Assembly: GCA_030690245.1 (NCBI GenBank)
Contig: JAUYGW010000182.1
Coordinates: 1-18,728, forward strand
From: Gallionella sp.
GTDB taxonomy: Bacteria; Pseudomonadota; Gammaproteobacteria; Burkholderiales; Gallionellaceae
Length of the DNA stretch: 18,728 bases
Reading direction: 5' to 3'
The stretch's first letter is position 1; every line of letters starts with the position of its first letter. Below are positions 8,699 through 15,310 of this stretch, in pieces. Under the pieces are notes generated by a model, which was given only the letters and a program-made list of their open reading frames with translations, was not told the DNA's origin and made no database searches. The translations under genes and the position numbers were made by a program.

Positions 8699-10365
8699 TC
8701 CCAGTCCCGCACTCCCTGAACCAGCAGGTCGATGTCGTCGGAGGGTACGCGGAGTATCTGCAAGGCGGTCGCGCCGAGACGCAGGCTGGCTTCGATGGCT
8801 TCCGGGTACGCATGGGTCGCGCCGGCGTCAAGAAGTTGCGAGCTTGCTTCCAGATCCCGCGCTCGTGCAATAACGGGTACCTGGGGGCATGTGTTGCGCA
8901 GGAGAGAAACCGCCCGCAGCGCCATCGCGGCCTGGTCGATCGTTATCACCACCAGGGAAGCTCGCTCCACATGGATGGTTGCCAGCAACTCCGGATCGGC
9001 GATGTCGCCATAGTGCACCGGGTGACCATCGGCTTGCCCTTGTGCGACCCGCCTGGCATCGGTTTCAAACACCACAAACGGTATTTTTTTCGAGCGCAGC
9101 AACACAGCGATGGTATGCCCCACGCGCCCATATCCGCCGATAACGACCTGCGAACCTGGCGTACCTAACAACTCGTCGGGGATGCTTCGGCCTACACTGA
9201 GCTGTTCTCCTGCCAGCCACGTCGCGATGGAGCGGTTGAAGCGGATCAGAATGGCTCCGGCGATCATCGAGAGCAGAACCGATGTCATCGCTATCTGCCC
9301 CAGCACCTCGTCGATCACACCGGAGTCGAGCGCGATGGCGATCAGGGCGAGCCCGAATTCGCCGCCGACGGCCAACAGCAATCCGGTGCGCCATGCCACG
9401 AGCGCATCGATCCCGCTCTTGTGCATCATCGCGGCGACGATCAGTGTCTTGCTGGCCAAAATGAGCAGCGCCCCGAGCAGAGTCCAGTGCCATATCGGCG
9501 GTATCGCAGCCGGATCGAAACGCATGCCGATGCCGATGAAGAATATGCCCAGCAGTACATCGCGGAACGGGCGTATGCTCGATTCCACCTGGTGCCGGAA
9601 CTCGGTTTCACCCAGCATCATCCCGGCGAGGAAGGCCCCGAAGGCCAGAGAAAGTCCGAGACTGCTGGTGGTCCATGCCGCCAGCAAGGCGACCAGCAGT
9701 ACGGCCAGCGTAAACACTTCGGCGGATCGGCGCTCGGCGACCAGATGGAACAGCGGGCGCAGCAGCCAGCGCCCCACGAAGAACACCAGTGCGAACGCCA
9801 GCACCGCTTTTACCAGCGCCCATCCCAGCGCCCCCCCGAGCGCGACCGCGCCGACCGACATGCCCAGCACAGGGATGATCACGAGGAAGGGTACGGCGGT
9901 TACGTCCTGGAACACCGACATCGCGAGGCCGAACCGGCCGTGGTGACTGTTCTCCTCGCCCTGTTCGGCCAACTGGCTGCCGATGATGGTCGTGGAGGAC
10001 TGGGCGAACACGGCCCCGATCACGAATGCGGCAGCGGCAGGGAGCCCGGCCAGCCACACGGTGACACCGACTGCCGCGGTCGTGAACGCGACCTGCCCGG
10101 TGCCCAGCCCGAGAACCTGGTGCCGCAACGCATGCAGCTGCGGCAACGAGAAGTTCAGGCCGATCGTGAACAGCAGGAACACCACGCCGAACTCGGCGAG
10201 CGTCTTGAACTCCGCCACATAGACCGTCGGCCCGGCCGTGTGCGGCCCGAGGATCACGCCGACCAGCAAGTAGCCCAGGCTGGTCGGGATACGCAGGCGC
10301 TGGAATATAACCACGACGGTTACCGCCACGGCCAGCAGCAGCAGGATTTGCGCGAGGTGTTCCAT
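8656..10365 (-). CDS. CPA2-family (Kef-type) cation:proton antiporter with TrkA-N/RCK domain
   Basis: The 569-residue protein has a Na+/H+ exchanger-type membrane domain over about residues 5-378, including LGYLLVGVILGP (30-41), the FQDV segment (152-155) and GGEFGLAL (334-341). A C-terminal nucleotide-binding RCK/TrkA-N domain begins at VVIGGYGRVGHT (407-418), with acidic E434 at the end of its second strand as expected for NAD(H) binding. This architecture matches KefB/KefC and YbaL. Such proteins export K+ in exchange for protons under electrophilic, pH or osmotic stress. No TrkA-C domain is evident after the RCK domain. The start ATG (10363-10365) lies 12 bases after the stop of the universal stress protein gene, so the two form an operon read leftward. 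The 3' end overlaps the Na/Pi gene tail to tail. Which cation it moves is not decided by the sequence. Confidence 0.88.
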   Translation of the reverse strand: MEHLAQILLLLAVAVTVVVIFQRLRIPTSLGYLLVGVILGPHTAGPTVYVAEFKTLAEFGVVFLLFTIGLNFSLPQLHALRHQVLGLGTGQVAFTTAAVGVTVWLAGLPAAAAFVIGAVFAQSSTTIIGSQLAEQGEENSHHGRFGLAMSVFQDVTAVPFLVIIPVLGMSVGAVALGGALGWALVKAVLAFALVFFVGRWLLRPLFHLVAERRSAEVFTLAVLLVALLAAWTTSSLGLSLAFGAFLAGMMLGETEFRHQVESSIRPFRDVLLGIFFIGIGMRFDPAAIPPIWHWTLLGALLILASKTLIVAAMMHKSGIDALVAWRTGLLLAVGGEFGLALIAIALDSGVIDEVLGQIAMTSVLLSMIAGAILIRFNRSIATWLAGEQLSVGRSIPDELLGTPGSQVVIGGYGRVGHTIAVLLRSKKIPFVVFETDARRVAQGQADGHPVHYGDIADPELLATIHVERASLVVITIDQAAMALRAVSLLRNTCPQVPVIARARDLEASSQLLDAGATHAYPEAIEASLRLGATALQILRVPSDDIDLLVQGVRDWDYKPVIEEERGKSA

Positions 10366-10377
10366 CTATCGTTCCGC

Positions 10378-11256
10378 TCAGGGGGTCAACAGCACGTCGC
10401 AACCGGCATGGTAAAGAACGTTCTGGGTGACGCTGCCCAGCAGCTTTTCCTCGAATGGCCCGCCGCCGTGCTTGCCGATGGCGATCAGGTCGGCCTCCTG
10501 CGCCTGCTCGAACAGCACGGAGGCAGGATTGCCATGCAGCGCGAGCCGGGAAAATTCGGCGGCGGCGCGGTAATCGCAATCCACCGCAAACGCCTCCAGA
10601 TTGGCTGCTGCCTTGAGATATTCCTGCTCGCGATAGCGCTGGATATCCTCTTCCAGCGCGCCGCCCATGCGCATGCTCGCCTCGAATGGCACGACATAGG
10701 CGTGTATCAAGTGATGGCGCGCATCCGGGAATAGCGCCATGGCAAGATGGGCGGTGCGTGTTGCGTTCGCGGAGAAGTCCGTCGCGATCAGGATGCGTTG
10801 GTAAGAGCCCGCAGCAGGGCGGCGCACCAGCAGCACGGGAATATGCGCGGCTTCGAGCACCTTGAGTGCGGTGCCGCCGAGCACGGCATCGCGTACCCAG
10901 TTTTCGCCGTGCTCGCCGACTACCAGCAGTTCCGCAGGACGGGCGGCGACAAAGGCGCCGATCTGCTGCGATGCGCGCCCGATCAGCACTTCGGTTTCCA
11001 CCTTCACGGCGGAATCCCGTGCGACCTGTTCACCCAGCGCTGCCAGTCGCGTGCGTGCGGTATCGACAGGCTTGATATTCGACCAGCCGGAAAAATCGTA
11101 AACTGCCTTGAGGCTCGCCCACACGCTGTCGTTGAATACATGCACCAGAATCAGCCGGGCGTCCCATGCCCGGGCCAGATGAGCAGCCTGCTGCACGGCG
11201 CGTTGCGCATTCTCGGAAAAATCGGTGGCGGCGACGATGGTTTGCGGTCTGGGCAT
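10378..11256 (-). CDS. Tandem-domain universal stress protein (UspA superfamily)
   Basis: This is a 292-residue cytoplasmic protein made of two Usp domains, about residues 1-146 and 152-292. Each domain starts with a beta strand followed by TDFS (IVAATDFS at 7-14 and ILIATDFS at 155-162). Each also carries the ATP-binding signature G-x2-G-x9-G: G114/G117/G127 in the first and G261/G264/G274-S in the second, so both halves could bind nucleotide. The start ATG (11254-11256) has a good upstream AGGAG on the minus strand, about 8 bases away. It is the first gene of an operon with the CPA2 antiporter. Usp domains often accompany cation transporters, so a regulatory role for the antiporter is a reasonable inference. 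Confidence 0.92.
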   Translation of the reverse strand: MPRPQTIVAATDFSENAQRAVQQAAHLARAWDARLILVHVFNDSVWASLKAVYDFSGWSNIKPVDTARTRLAALGEQVARDSAVKVETEVLIGRASQQIGAFVAARPAELLVVGEHGENWVRDAVLGGTALKVLEAAHIPVLLVRRPAAGSYQRILIATDFSANATRTAHLAMALFPDARHHLIHAYVVPFEASMRMGGALEEDIQRYREQEYLKAAANLEAFAVDCDYRAAAEFSRLALHGNPASVLFEQAQEADLIAIGKHGGGPFEEKLLGSVTQNVLYHAGCDVLLTP

Positions 11257-11471
11257 GGCGTGCTCCTGTAATGGAGTGAAGGCGGGTGTGCAGTTATCAA
11301 TGGTTGATTGTAAGCCATTTCCCGCTCATTAAAATACGGGCGTTGCATGGCAGATATTTATTTTTAACCATGCAGTATCTTTCGATGCATCGCTGTAAGC
11401 GGTTAGAATGCGCCGTGTTGGTGAAGCCGCTGCGGCGGCTGGCCGTGATGGTTTTTCAGGAGATATTATTG
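11257..11471. promoter_or_regulatory. Divergent promoter region between the usp-antiporter operon and nhaD
   Basis: This 215-base stretch separates two outward-reading transcription units. On the plus side a TAGAAT (11404-11409) could be a -10 box, but its -35 partner is poor. On the minus side a TACAAT (complement of 11307-11312) could serve the usp operon, also with a weak -35. Two dyads are visible: GCATGG/CCATGC (11345-11350 and 11368-11373), and the perfect 10-bp palindrome CGATGCATCG at 11383-11392, located where the nhaD -35 would lie. AGGAGA at 11458-11463 is the nhaD ribosome-binding site. The nhaD frame is open upstream, but this region shows no independent gene. Confidence 0.4.
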
Positions 11472-12887
11472 ATGCGTCGTTTTTCTGCACTGATTGTTTT
11501 GTTGCTCATGCCGTTTGCTGCTTTTGCTTCGACAGGCGCGGAGCGCCTCGACCTGACCGGCAACTGGGTCGGCATCACCTCGGTGCTGCTGTTCTTCGTC
11601 GCCTACCTGGCCGTGATGGCCGAGGAATTCACCCACCTGCGCAAATCCAAGCCGGTGATGCTGGCCGCCGGCGTGATCTGGGCGATGATCGCGTGGTATT
11701 ACCAGTCGCACGAGATTCCTCATGTCGTTGAGACCGCGCTGCGCCACAACCTGGAGGAATACGCCGAGCTAATGCTGTTCCTGCTGGTGGCGATGACGTT
11801 TATCAACGCGATGGACGAGCGCAACGTGTTCGAGGCGCTGCGCTCCTGGCTGATCCGCAAGGGTTTCGGCTACCGCGCGCTGTTCTGGGTGACCGGCCTG
11901 CTGGCCTTCTGCATCTCGCCGATCGCGGACAACCTGACCACCGCGCTGCTGATGGCGGCGGTGGTGATGGCGGTCGGCGGCGGCAACAAGAAATTCGTCA
12001 TGCTTTCATGCATCAATATCGTGGTCGCCGCCAACGCGGGCGGGGCGTTCAGCCCGTTCGGCGACATCACCACGCTGATGGTCTGGCAGAAGAACATCAT
12101 CGCCAGCAATGGCGCGGTCGATTTCTGGGTGTTCTTCGCGCTGTTCATTCCGTCGCTGGTCAACTGGCTGGTGCCGGCGGCGCTGATGCACTTTTCCGTA
12201 CCCGACGAAAAACCAAATAGCGGCGGCGAAATGATCGCGATGAGCCGTGGCGCGCTCACCATCGTCGCGCTGTTTCTGTTCACCATCGCGCTGGCGGTGA
12301 GTTTCCATAGCGTCCTGGGTCTGCCGCCGGTCATCGGCATGCTCACCGGCTTGAGCCTGCTGCAGTTCTTTGCCTATTACCTGAAAATTACCGGCGAGAA
12401 GACCCATGCGCGCGGCGGCGACGCGGAGAACATCGGCAGCCCGGTGGCCTTCGACATCTTCCGCAAGGTGGCGCGCGCCGAATGGGACACGCTGTTCTTC
12501 TTTTACGGCGTGGTGATGTGCGTCGGCGGGCTGGGCTTCATCGGCTACCTCGGCATGATCTCTCAGGTGATGTACGGCGAATGGGGCGCAACTAACGCCA
12601 ACATCGCCGTCGGCGTGATCTCGGCCATCGTCGACAACATCCCGGTGATGTTCGCGGTGCTGACCATGATGCCGGACATGCCGGTCGGCCAGTGGCTGCT
12701 GGTCACGCTGACCGCAGGGGTCGGCGGCTCGCTGCTGTCAATCGGCTCGGCGGCCGGCGTCGCGCTGATGGGCCAGGCGCGCGGCACCTACACCTTTTTC
12801 GGCCACCTCAAATGGACGCCGGCAATCGCGCTTGGCTACGCGGCGAGTATCGGCGTACACATGACGTTAAACCGCAGCCTGTTCTGA
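11472..12887 (+). CDS. nhaD: NhaD-type Na+/H+ antiporter
   Basis: NhaD proteins exchange cytoplasmic Na+ (or Li+) for external protons across the inner membrane and belong to the ion transporter superfamily. This 471-residue protein has the conserved family blocks SPIADNLTTAL (149-159) and GGAFSPFGDITT (190-201). A third block in the second half includes AIVDNIPVMFA and GGSLLSIGSAAG, mirroring the first half as expected for inverted repeats. The N-terminus (basic start, hydrophobic core, AFAS at about 17-20) looks like a signal peptide or first membrane helix. The frame is open back to 11286, but the start at 11472 is chosen because AGGAGA lies 8 bases upstream and earlier ATGs lack a ribosome site. 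The gene is divergent from the usp-antiporter operon and 80 bases from the YHS gene, which may be co-transcribed. Confidence 0.93.
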   Translation: MRRFSALIVLLLMPFAAFASTGAERLDLTGNWVGITSVLLFFVAYLAVMAEEFTHLRKSKPVMLAAGVIWAMIAWYYQSHEIPHVVETALRHNLEEYAELMLFLLVAMTFINAMDERNVFEALRSWLIRKGFGYRALFWVTGLLAFCISPIADNLTTALLMAAVVMAVGGGNKKFVMLSCINIVVAANAGGAFSPFGDITTLMVWQKNIIASNGAVDFWVFFALFIPSLVNWLVPAALMHFSVPDEKPNSGGEMIAMSRGALTIVALFLFTIALAVSFHSVLGLPPVIGMLTGLSLLQFFAYYLKITGEKTHARGGDAENIGSPVAFDIFRKVARAEWDTLFFFYGVVMCVGGLGFIGYLGMISQVMYGEWGATNANIAVGVISAIVDNIPVMFAVLTMMPDMPVGQWLLVTLTAGVGGSLLSIGSAAGVALMGQARGTYTFFGHLKWTPAIALGYAASIGVHMTLNRSLF

Positions 12888-12967
12888 AGCGTCTGCATGC
12901 GAACCGGTCCCGCGCAAACTGAAGGCACGCCCGGCCTGGGCGCGCATGGATTGTAAGGAGGGATATT

Positions 12968-13453
12968 GTGAACAAAACAGTTGAAGACCATGTTTGCCAT
13001 GTGCAGGTCGCATCTGCATCATTTGCCACGGAATACGCGGGTTGCCGTTACGCATTTTGTTCGACGCAGTGCAGGGAGCGCTTCCTGGCGAACCCGCATT
13101 TATACATTGGGTTTCCCGGGCACAAAGCGCCTGCGCAGGAGGGAAAGAAAGTCGTTAAACGCCATCGTCTTTTGCTGTCGGCGCCGCTTGATGCGATGCA
13201 GGCGGAACAGGTAAAACGGGTATTGCTCGAAATGAAAGGAATGCATGAGGTCTGCATTGAGAGGAGCGAAATTGAAATTCAGTATGACCTCATGCAGGTG
13301 ACAGTCGAGCAAGTTGCGGACAAATTGGCATTGGCGGGGGCCGGCCTCGGAGGGGGCTGGATAGACCGCCTTAAATTGGCGTTTATCAGCAACCTGGAAG
13401 AAATCGAGATTAGCAGCCTTGAAGTTGAAAACTGGAAGCCTTTTCATTATTGA
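12968..13453 (+). CDS. Small putative metal-binding protein: YHS domain plus HMA-like domain
   Basis: The 161-residue protein starts at a GTG (12968) preceded by a near-perfect ribosome site AAGGAGG (12955-12961, 6 bases away), suggesting strong translation. Residues 5-48 resemble a YHS domain (heavy-metal associated). They contain DHVCHV with C10, then YAFCSTQCRERFLANPHLY with C31 and C35, plus C26. Residues about 63-125 have the length and beta-alpha-beta pattern of an HMA ferredoxin-like fold (LLLSAPLDAMQAEQVKRVL, then MHEVCIERSEIEIQYD), but lack the CxxC metal site. No membrane segment is present, so it is probably cytoplasmic. The tail (about 126-161) is acidic and not recognised. A metal sensing, storage or delivery role is inferred from the domains; the partner is unknown. 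Confidence 0.7.
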   Translation: MNKTVEDHVCHVQVASASFATEYAGCRYAFCSTQCRERFLANPHLYIGFPGHKAPAQEGKKVVKRHRLLLSAPLDAMQAEQVKRVLLEMKGMHEVCIERSEIEIQYDLMQVTVEQVADKLALAGAGLGGGWIDRLKLAFISNLEEIEISSLEVENWKPFHY

Positions 13454-13503
13454 GCCTTGGCTGAATCACGGCGTTAGCCGCTGGAAAAAGCCCCACAATT
13501 CTG

Positions 13504-13533
13504 TTGCCAATTTTTCACAAACATCTTTATAAT
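13504..13533 (+). promoter_or_regulatory. Sigma70-like promoter upstream of the acl operon
   Basis: A consensus -10 box TATAAT (13528-13533) is preceded by TTGCCA (13504-13509, 4 of 6 matches to TTGACA) with an 18-bp spacer. The spacer and flanks are AT-rich (TTTTTCACAAACATC). Transcription would start near 13540 and run into aclB. It is the best promoter match in the window. Confidence 0.6.
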
Positions 13534-13645
13534 TCACAGGACATAGAAAAATCGAAGTGTCGGAGCCGGCTGGCTCACATCACTCAAGATATTTCCCCAT
13601 AATTCAAGATGTTGGCCCTGGCCGCGTTGCGGGCGGGGGGTTCCG

Positions 13646-13747
13646 ATGTGTGAAACAGCCATCGAGAACAAGGTAAAGTGCGGTTTGGGTAAACGCGGCG
13701 ATTGCAATGCTGGCAAGGGTTATAGGTGCATCAAGGATGCAGTTTAA
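13646..13747 (+). CDS. Possible 33-residue Cys-rich small protein in the aclB leader
   Basis: An ATG at 13646, five bases after a run of six G (13635-13640) that could act as a weak ribosome site, opens a 33-codon frame ending in TAA at 13745-13747. The peptide starts MCETAIENKVKCGLGK and has four cysteines (positions 2, 12, 20 and 28, spacing 9, 7 and 7 residues) with many Lys/Arg and Gly residues, which could suit metal binding. The last codons overlap the hairpin at 13727-13741. I recognise no family. It lies inside the predicted aclB transcript, so it could be a leader peptide, a genuine small protein, or a chance frame. Evidence is limited to frame, cysteine pattern and position. Confidence 0.3.
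   Translation: MCETAIENKVKCGLGKRGDCNAGKGYRCIKDAV
13727..13741 (+). other. Perfect stem-loop at the end of the small leader ORF
   Basis: TGCATC (13727-13732), loop AAG and GATGCA (13736-13741) form a perfect 6-bp stem. The following sequence is GTTTAATC, not a U-tract, so it is not a typical intrinsic terminator. It lies in the predicted aclB leader and overlaps the last codons of the 33-codon ORF, so translation of that ORF would disrupt it. Function unknown. Confidence 0.45.
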
Positions 13748-13876
13748 TCACGGCCGGACTGAAATAATTGCCCAAGAGTTATTAGCGGGCGCGCGAATGC
13801 TTGCGTCCTGGCATTTTGGAAACAAACCCCGGCGAACAGCGACCGGAATTTATTTTAAAGAAGAGGGAAGGTAACT

Positions 13877-15157
13877 ATGAATGTCAGTGGAATGCTCCAC
13901 GGAGCGGGGTTGCTCAAGATTGTCGACTTCCCGGCCTCCGAAGTACTCGGGCCGGAAGCCAGCGAACACGATATCCACAACCTGATCGAAAAGTGCGGCT
14001 CGGTTTTCGTCAAGCCGATCTTTCGCGGCGGCATCGGCAAGAAGGGCAAATCCGGCCTAATCGGGCGTGCTACCGATCTAAAATCGGCACTGGCCGAGAA
14101 AGAGCGCTTGTATTTTGCCGAATACAAGGTCGGCAATGTGGTCTACAAATCGCGCGGCGTCACCTTCGAGGGCGCTGTTCCAGCCAAACATGAGATCTAT
14201 TTCTCGATCACCGACTCTACCCGCTACCGCGCGCCGGTCATGACGCTCACGCATCACGGCGGCATGGACATCGAAGAGCTGGACAAGACCCAGATCATCG
14301 AAGTGCCGTTCGATCCGCTGACCGGCCTTAAGTCCTTCATCGTGTCCAATGCGCTGACCGACCTCAACGCTCCCAAGGAAATCATCTCGCCGCTGGTGCA
14401 GCATCTGCCCAAGCTGTGGGATCTGTACCACCACTACGGCATGTCCACGCTGGAACTCAACCCGATCCGCATGATGCCGAGCAAGTCCGGCTCGCTGGTT
14501 CCGGTGGCCTGCGACTTCAAGTGCGGCTTTGATCGCGACGATCCGCGCGTGAATCGCCTGACCCTGCCCGACGACCTGTTCGTCACCGAAGCCAACGATT
14601 TCGAGCAGGAGATCAACGAACTGCGCACCTATCAGGGCCAGAGCGACGTTTACGTGATCAACGAGAAGGGCACCATCCTCGCGCCTACCTTTGGCGGCGG
14701 TGCAAACTCGCTGGTCACCGAAGTGCTGGGCAACGACGCCATCATCTCCTCCGACTTCGGCGGTAACCCGCCCTACGAGAAGATGTACGACGTGATGCGC
14801 ATCTCCCTCAAGTACTATCTCAAGCAGACGAATGTGCTGTTCATCATCGGCGGCAAGGCCAACAATACCGACATTTTCGTCACCTTCCGCGCGATGGCGG
14901 ATGCGTTGCGCGACTACTTCAGCGAGCGTGGAGCCACCCCGCTGTATGTGGTGATCGGTCGCGGTGGCCCGCAGGTGATACGCGGCATGGGTGCGTTCAA
15001 GGATGTGCTCGACTCGTTGCGCATCCCTTACAAGATATTCGGCTTCGATTCCGCGATGACCGACGTGGTGAACCACGCGCAGGAAGCGGATCGCTGGATG
15101 AAGAGCGGTGGCCGCGCCGAAGTGGCGAAGCTGCTGGGCCTGCCGGCGGACGCCTGA
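13877..15157 (+). CDS. aclB: ATP-citrate lyase, ATP-grasp/citrate-binding (small) subunit
   Basis: ATP-citrate lyase cleaves citrate with ATP and CoA to acetyl-CoA and oxaloacetate. This 426-residue subunit resembles the N-terminal part of eukaryotic ACLY and Chlorobium-type AclB (about 400 residues). An ATP-grasp domain covers about 1-240, with VFVKPIFRGGIGKKGKSG (43-60) for nucleotide binding and LELNPI (192-197) plus VACDFK (210-215) supplying Mg-ATP carboxylates. A Rossmann-like citrate-binding domain follows at about 255-400, with TFGGGANSLV (271-280), LFIIGGKANNTDIFVTFRAM (321-340), GRGGPQ (361-366) and FGFDSAMTDVV (388-398); all of these line up by eye with ACLY. The ATG at 13877 follows GGGAAGG with normal spacing. 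It heads the acl operon; aclA follows after a 153-base gap holding a repeat. Confidence 0.9.
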   Translation: MNVSGMLHGAGLLKIVDFPASEVLGPEASEHDIHNLIEKCGSVFVKPIFRGGIGKKGKSGLIGRATDLKSALAEKERLYFAEYKVGNVVYKSRGVTFEGAVPAKHEIYFSITDSTRYRAPVMTLTHHGGMDIEELDKTQIIEVPFDPLTGLKSFIVSNALTDLNAPKEIISPLVQHLPKLWDLYHHYGMSTLELNPIRMMPSKSGSLVPVACDFKCGFDRDDPRVNRLTLPDDLFVTEANDFEQEINELRTYQGQSDVYVINEKGTILAPTFGGGANSLVTEVLGNDAIISSDFGGNPPYEKMYDVMRISLKYYLKQTNVLFIIGGKANNTDIFVTFRAMADALRDYFSERGATPLYVVIGRGGPQVIRGMGAFKDVLDSLRIPYKIFGFDSAMTDVVNHAQEADRWMKSGGRAEVAKLLGLPADA

Positions 15158-15173
15158 GATTGTTGAAAAACCA

Positions 15174-15281
15174 TTTCACCACGAAGAGCACGAAGATCAC
15201 GAAGAAAAACATTCAAGAACCGGATCGCTTCGAGTGATCGCCGATTGAATCTTCGTGACCTTCGTGTGCTTCGTGGTAAAC
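15174..15281. repeat. Inverted repeat of 9-bp-spaced CTTCGTG/CACGAAG units, copy 2, within the acl operon
   Basis: The left arm (15174-15206) and the reverse complement of the right arm (15249-15281) agree at 27 of 33 positions. In each arm the unit CACGAAG or CTTCGTG recurs exactly every 9 bp (right arm units begin at 15251, 15260 and 15269). The spacer holds a nested hairpin, GATCGCT (15223-15229), loop TCG, AGTGATC (15233-15239). The whole element fills most of the gap between aclB and aclA and could fold into a long hairpin in the mRNA. It shares its arms with the element at 6701-6860 but not its spacer. I find no clear flanking target duplication here. Confidence 0.88.
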
Positions 15282-15310
15282 AAAAATTGAATTAAGCAAA
15301 GGTGAAAGCA

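Larger units (their letters stand above)
13454..13876 (+). other. Intergenic region and long 5' leader of the acl operon
   Basis: This 423-base region is less GC-rich than the genes around it. It contains the promoter (13504-13533), giving an expected transcript start near 13540 and a leader of roughly 340 nt. Leader elements visible are a short hairpin GAGCC-GGCT-GGCTC (13563-13576), a direct repeat TCAAGAT at 13584-13590 and 13604-13610 (20 bp apart, two helical turns), the small ORF at 13646-13747, and a perfect hairpin TGCATC-AAG-GATGCA (13727-13741). An AT-rich dyad, ATAA-N11-TTAT (13764-13782), also occurs. The dyad and the spaced direct repeat are candidate regulator sites, and none matches a riboswitch class I can recognise. 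The aclB ribosome site is the purine-rich stretch ending GGGAAGG at 13865-13871. Confidence 0.5.

Noticed and set aside
11286..11471. Upstream in-frame extension of NhaD
   Set aside because: The ribosome site AGGAGA before 11472 and the signal-like N-terminus favour the later start; the extension has no matching ribosome site.
12888..12967. Terminator hairpin between nhaD and the YHS gene
   Set aside because: A 5-bp CGCCC/GGGCG stem exists but there is no T-tract, so it does not support a transcript end.
13454..13495. Intrinsic terminator after the YHS gene
   Set aside because: Only weak stems (CGGC-GTTA-GCCG) followed by an A-rich rather than T-rich stretch; not a convincing terminator on the plus strand.
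15174..15281. CRISPR-like array because of the regular short repeat
   Set aside because: The units are 7-9 bp, contiguous and arranged as inverted arms, with no 20-40 bp repeats or unique spacers and no cas genes.
15302..15310. GTG start nine bases upstream for aclA
   Set aside because: It falls within the AGGTGA ribosome site that serves the ATG at 15311.
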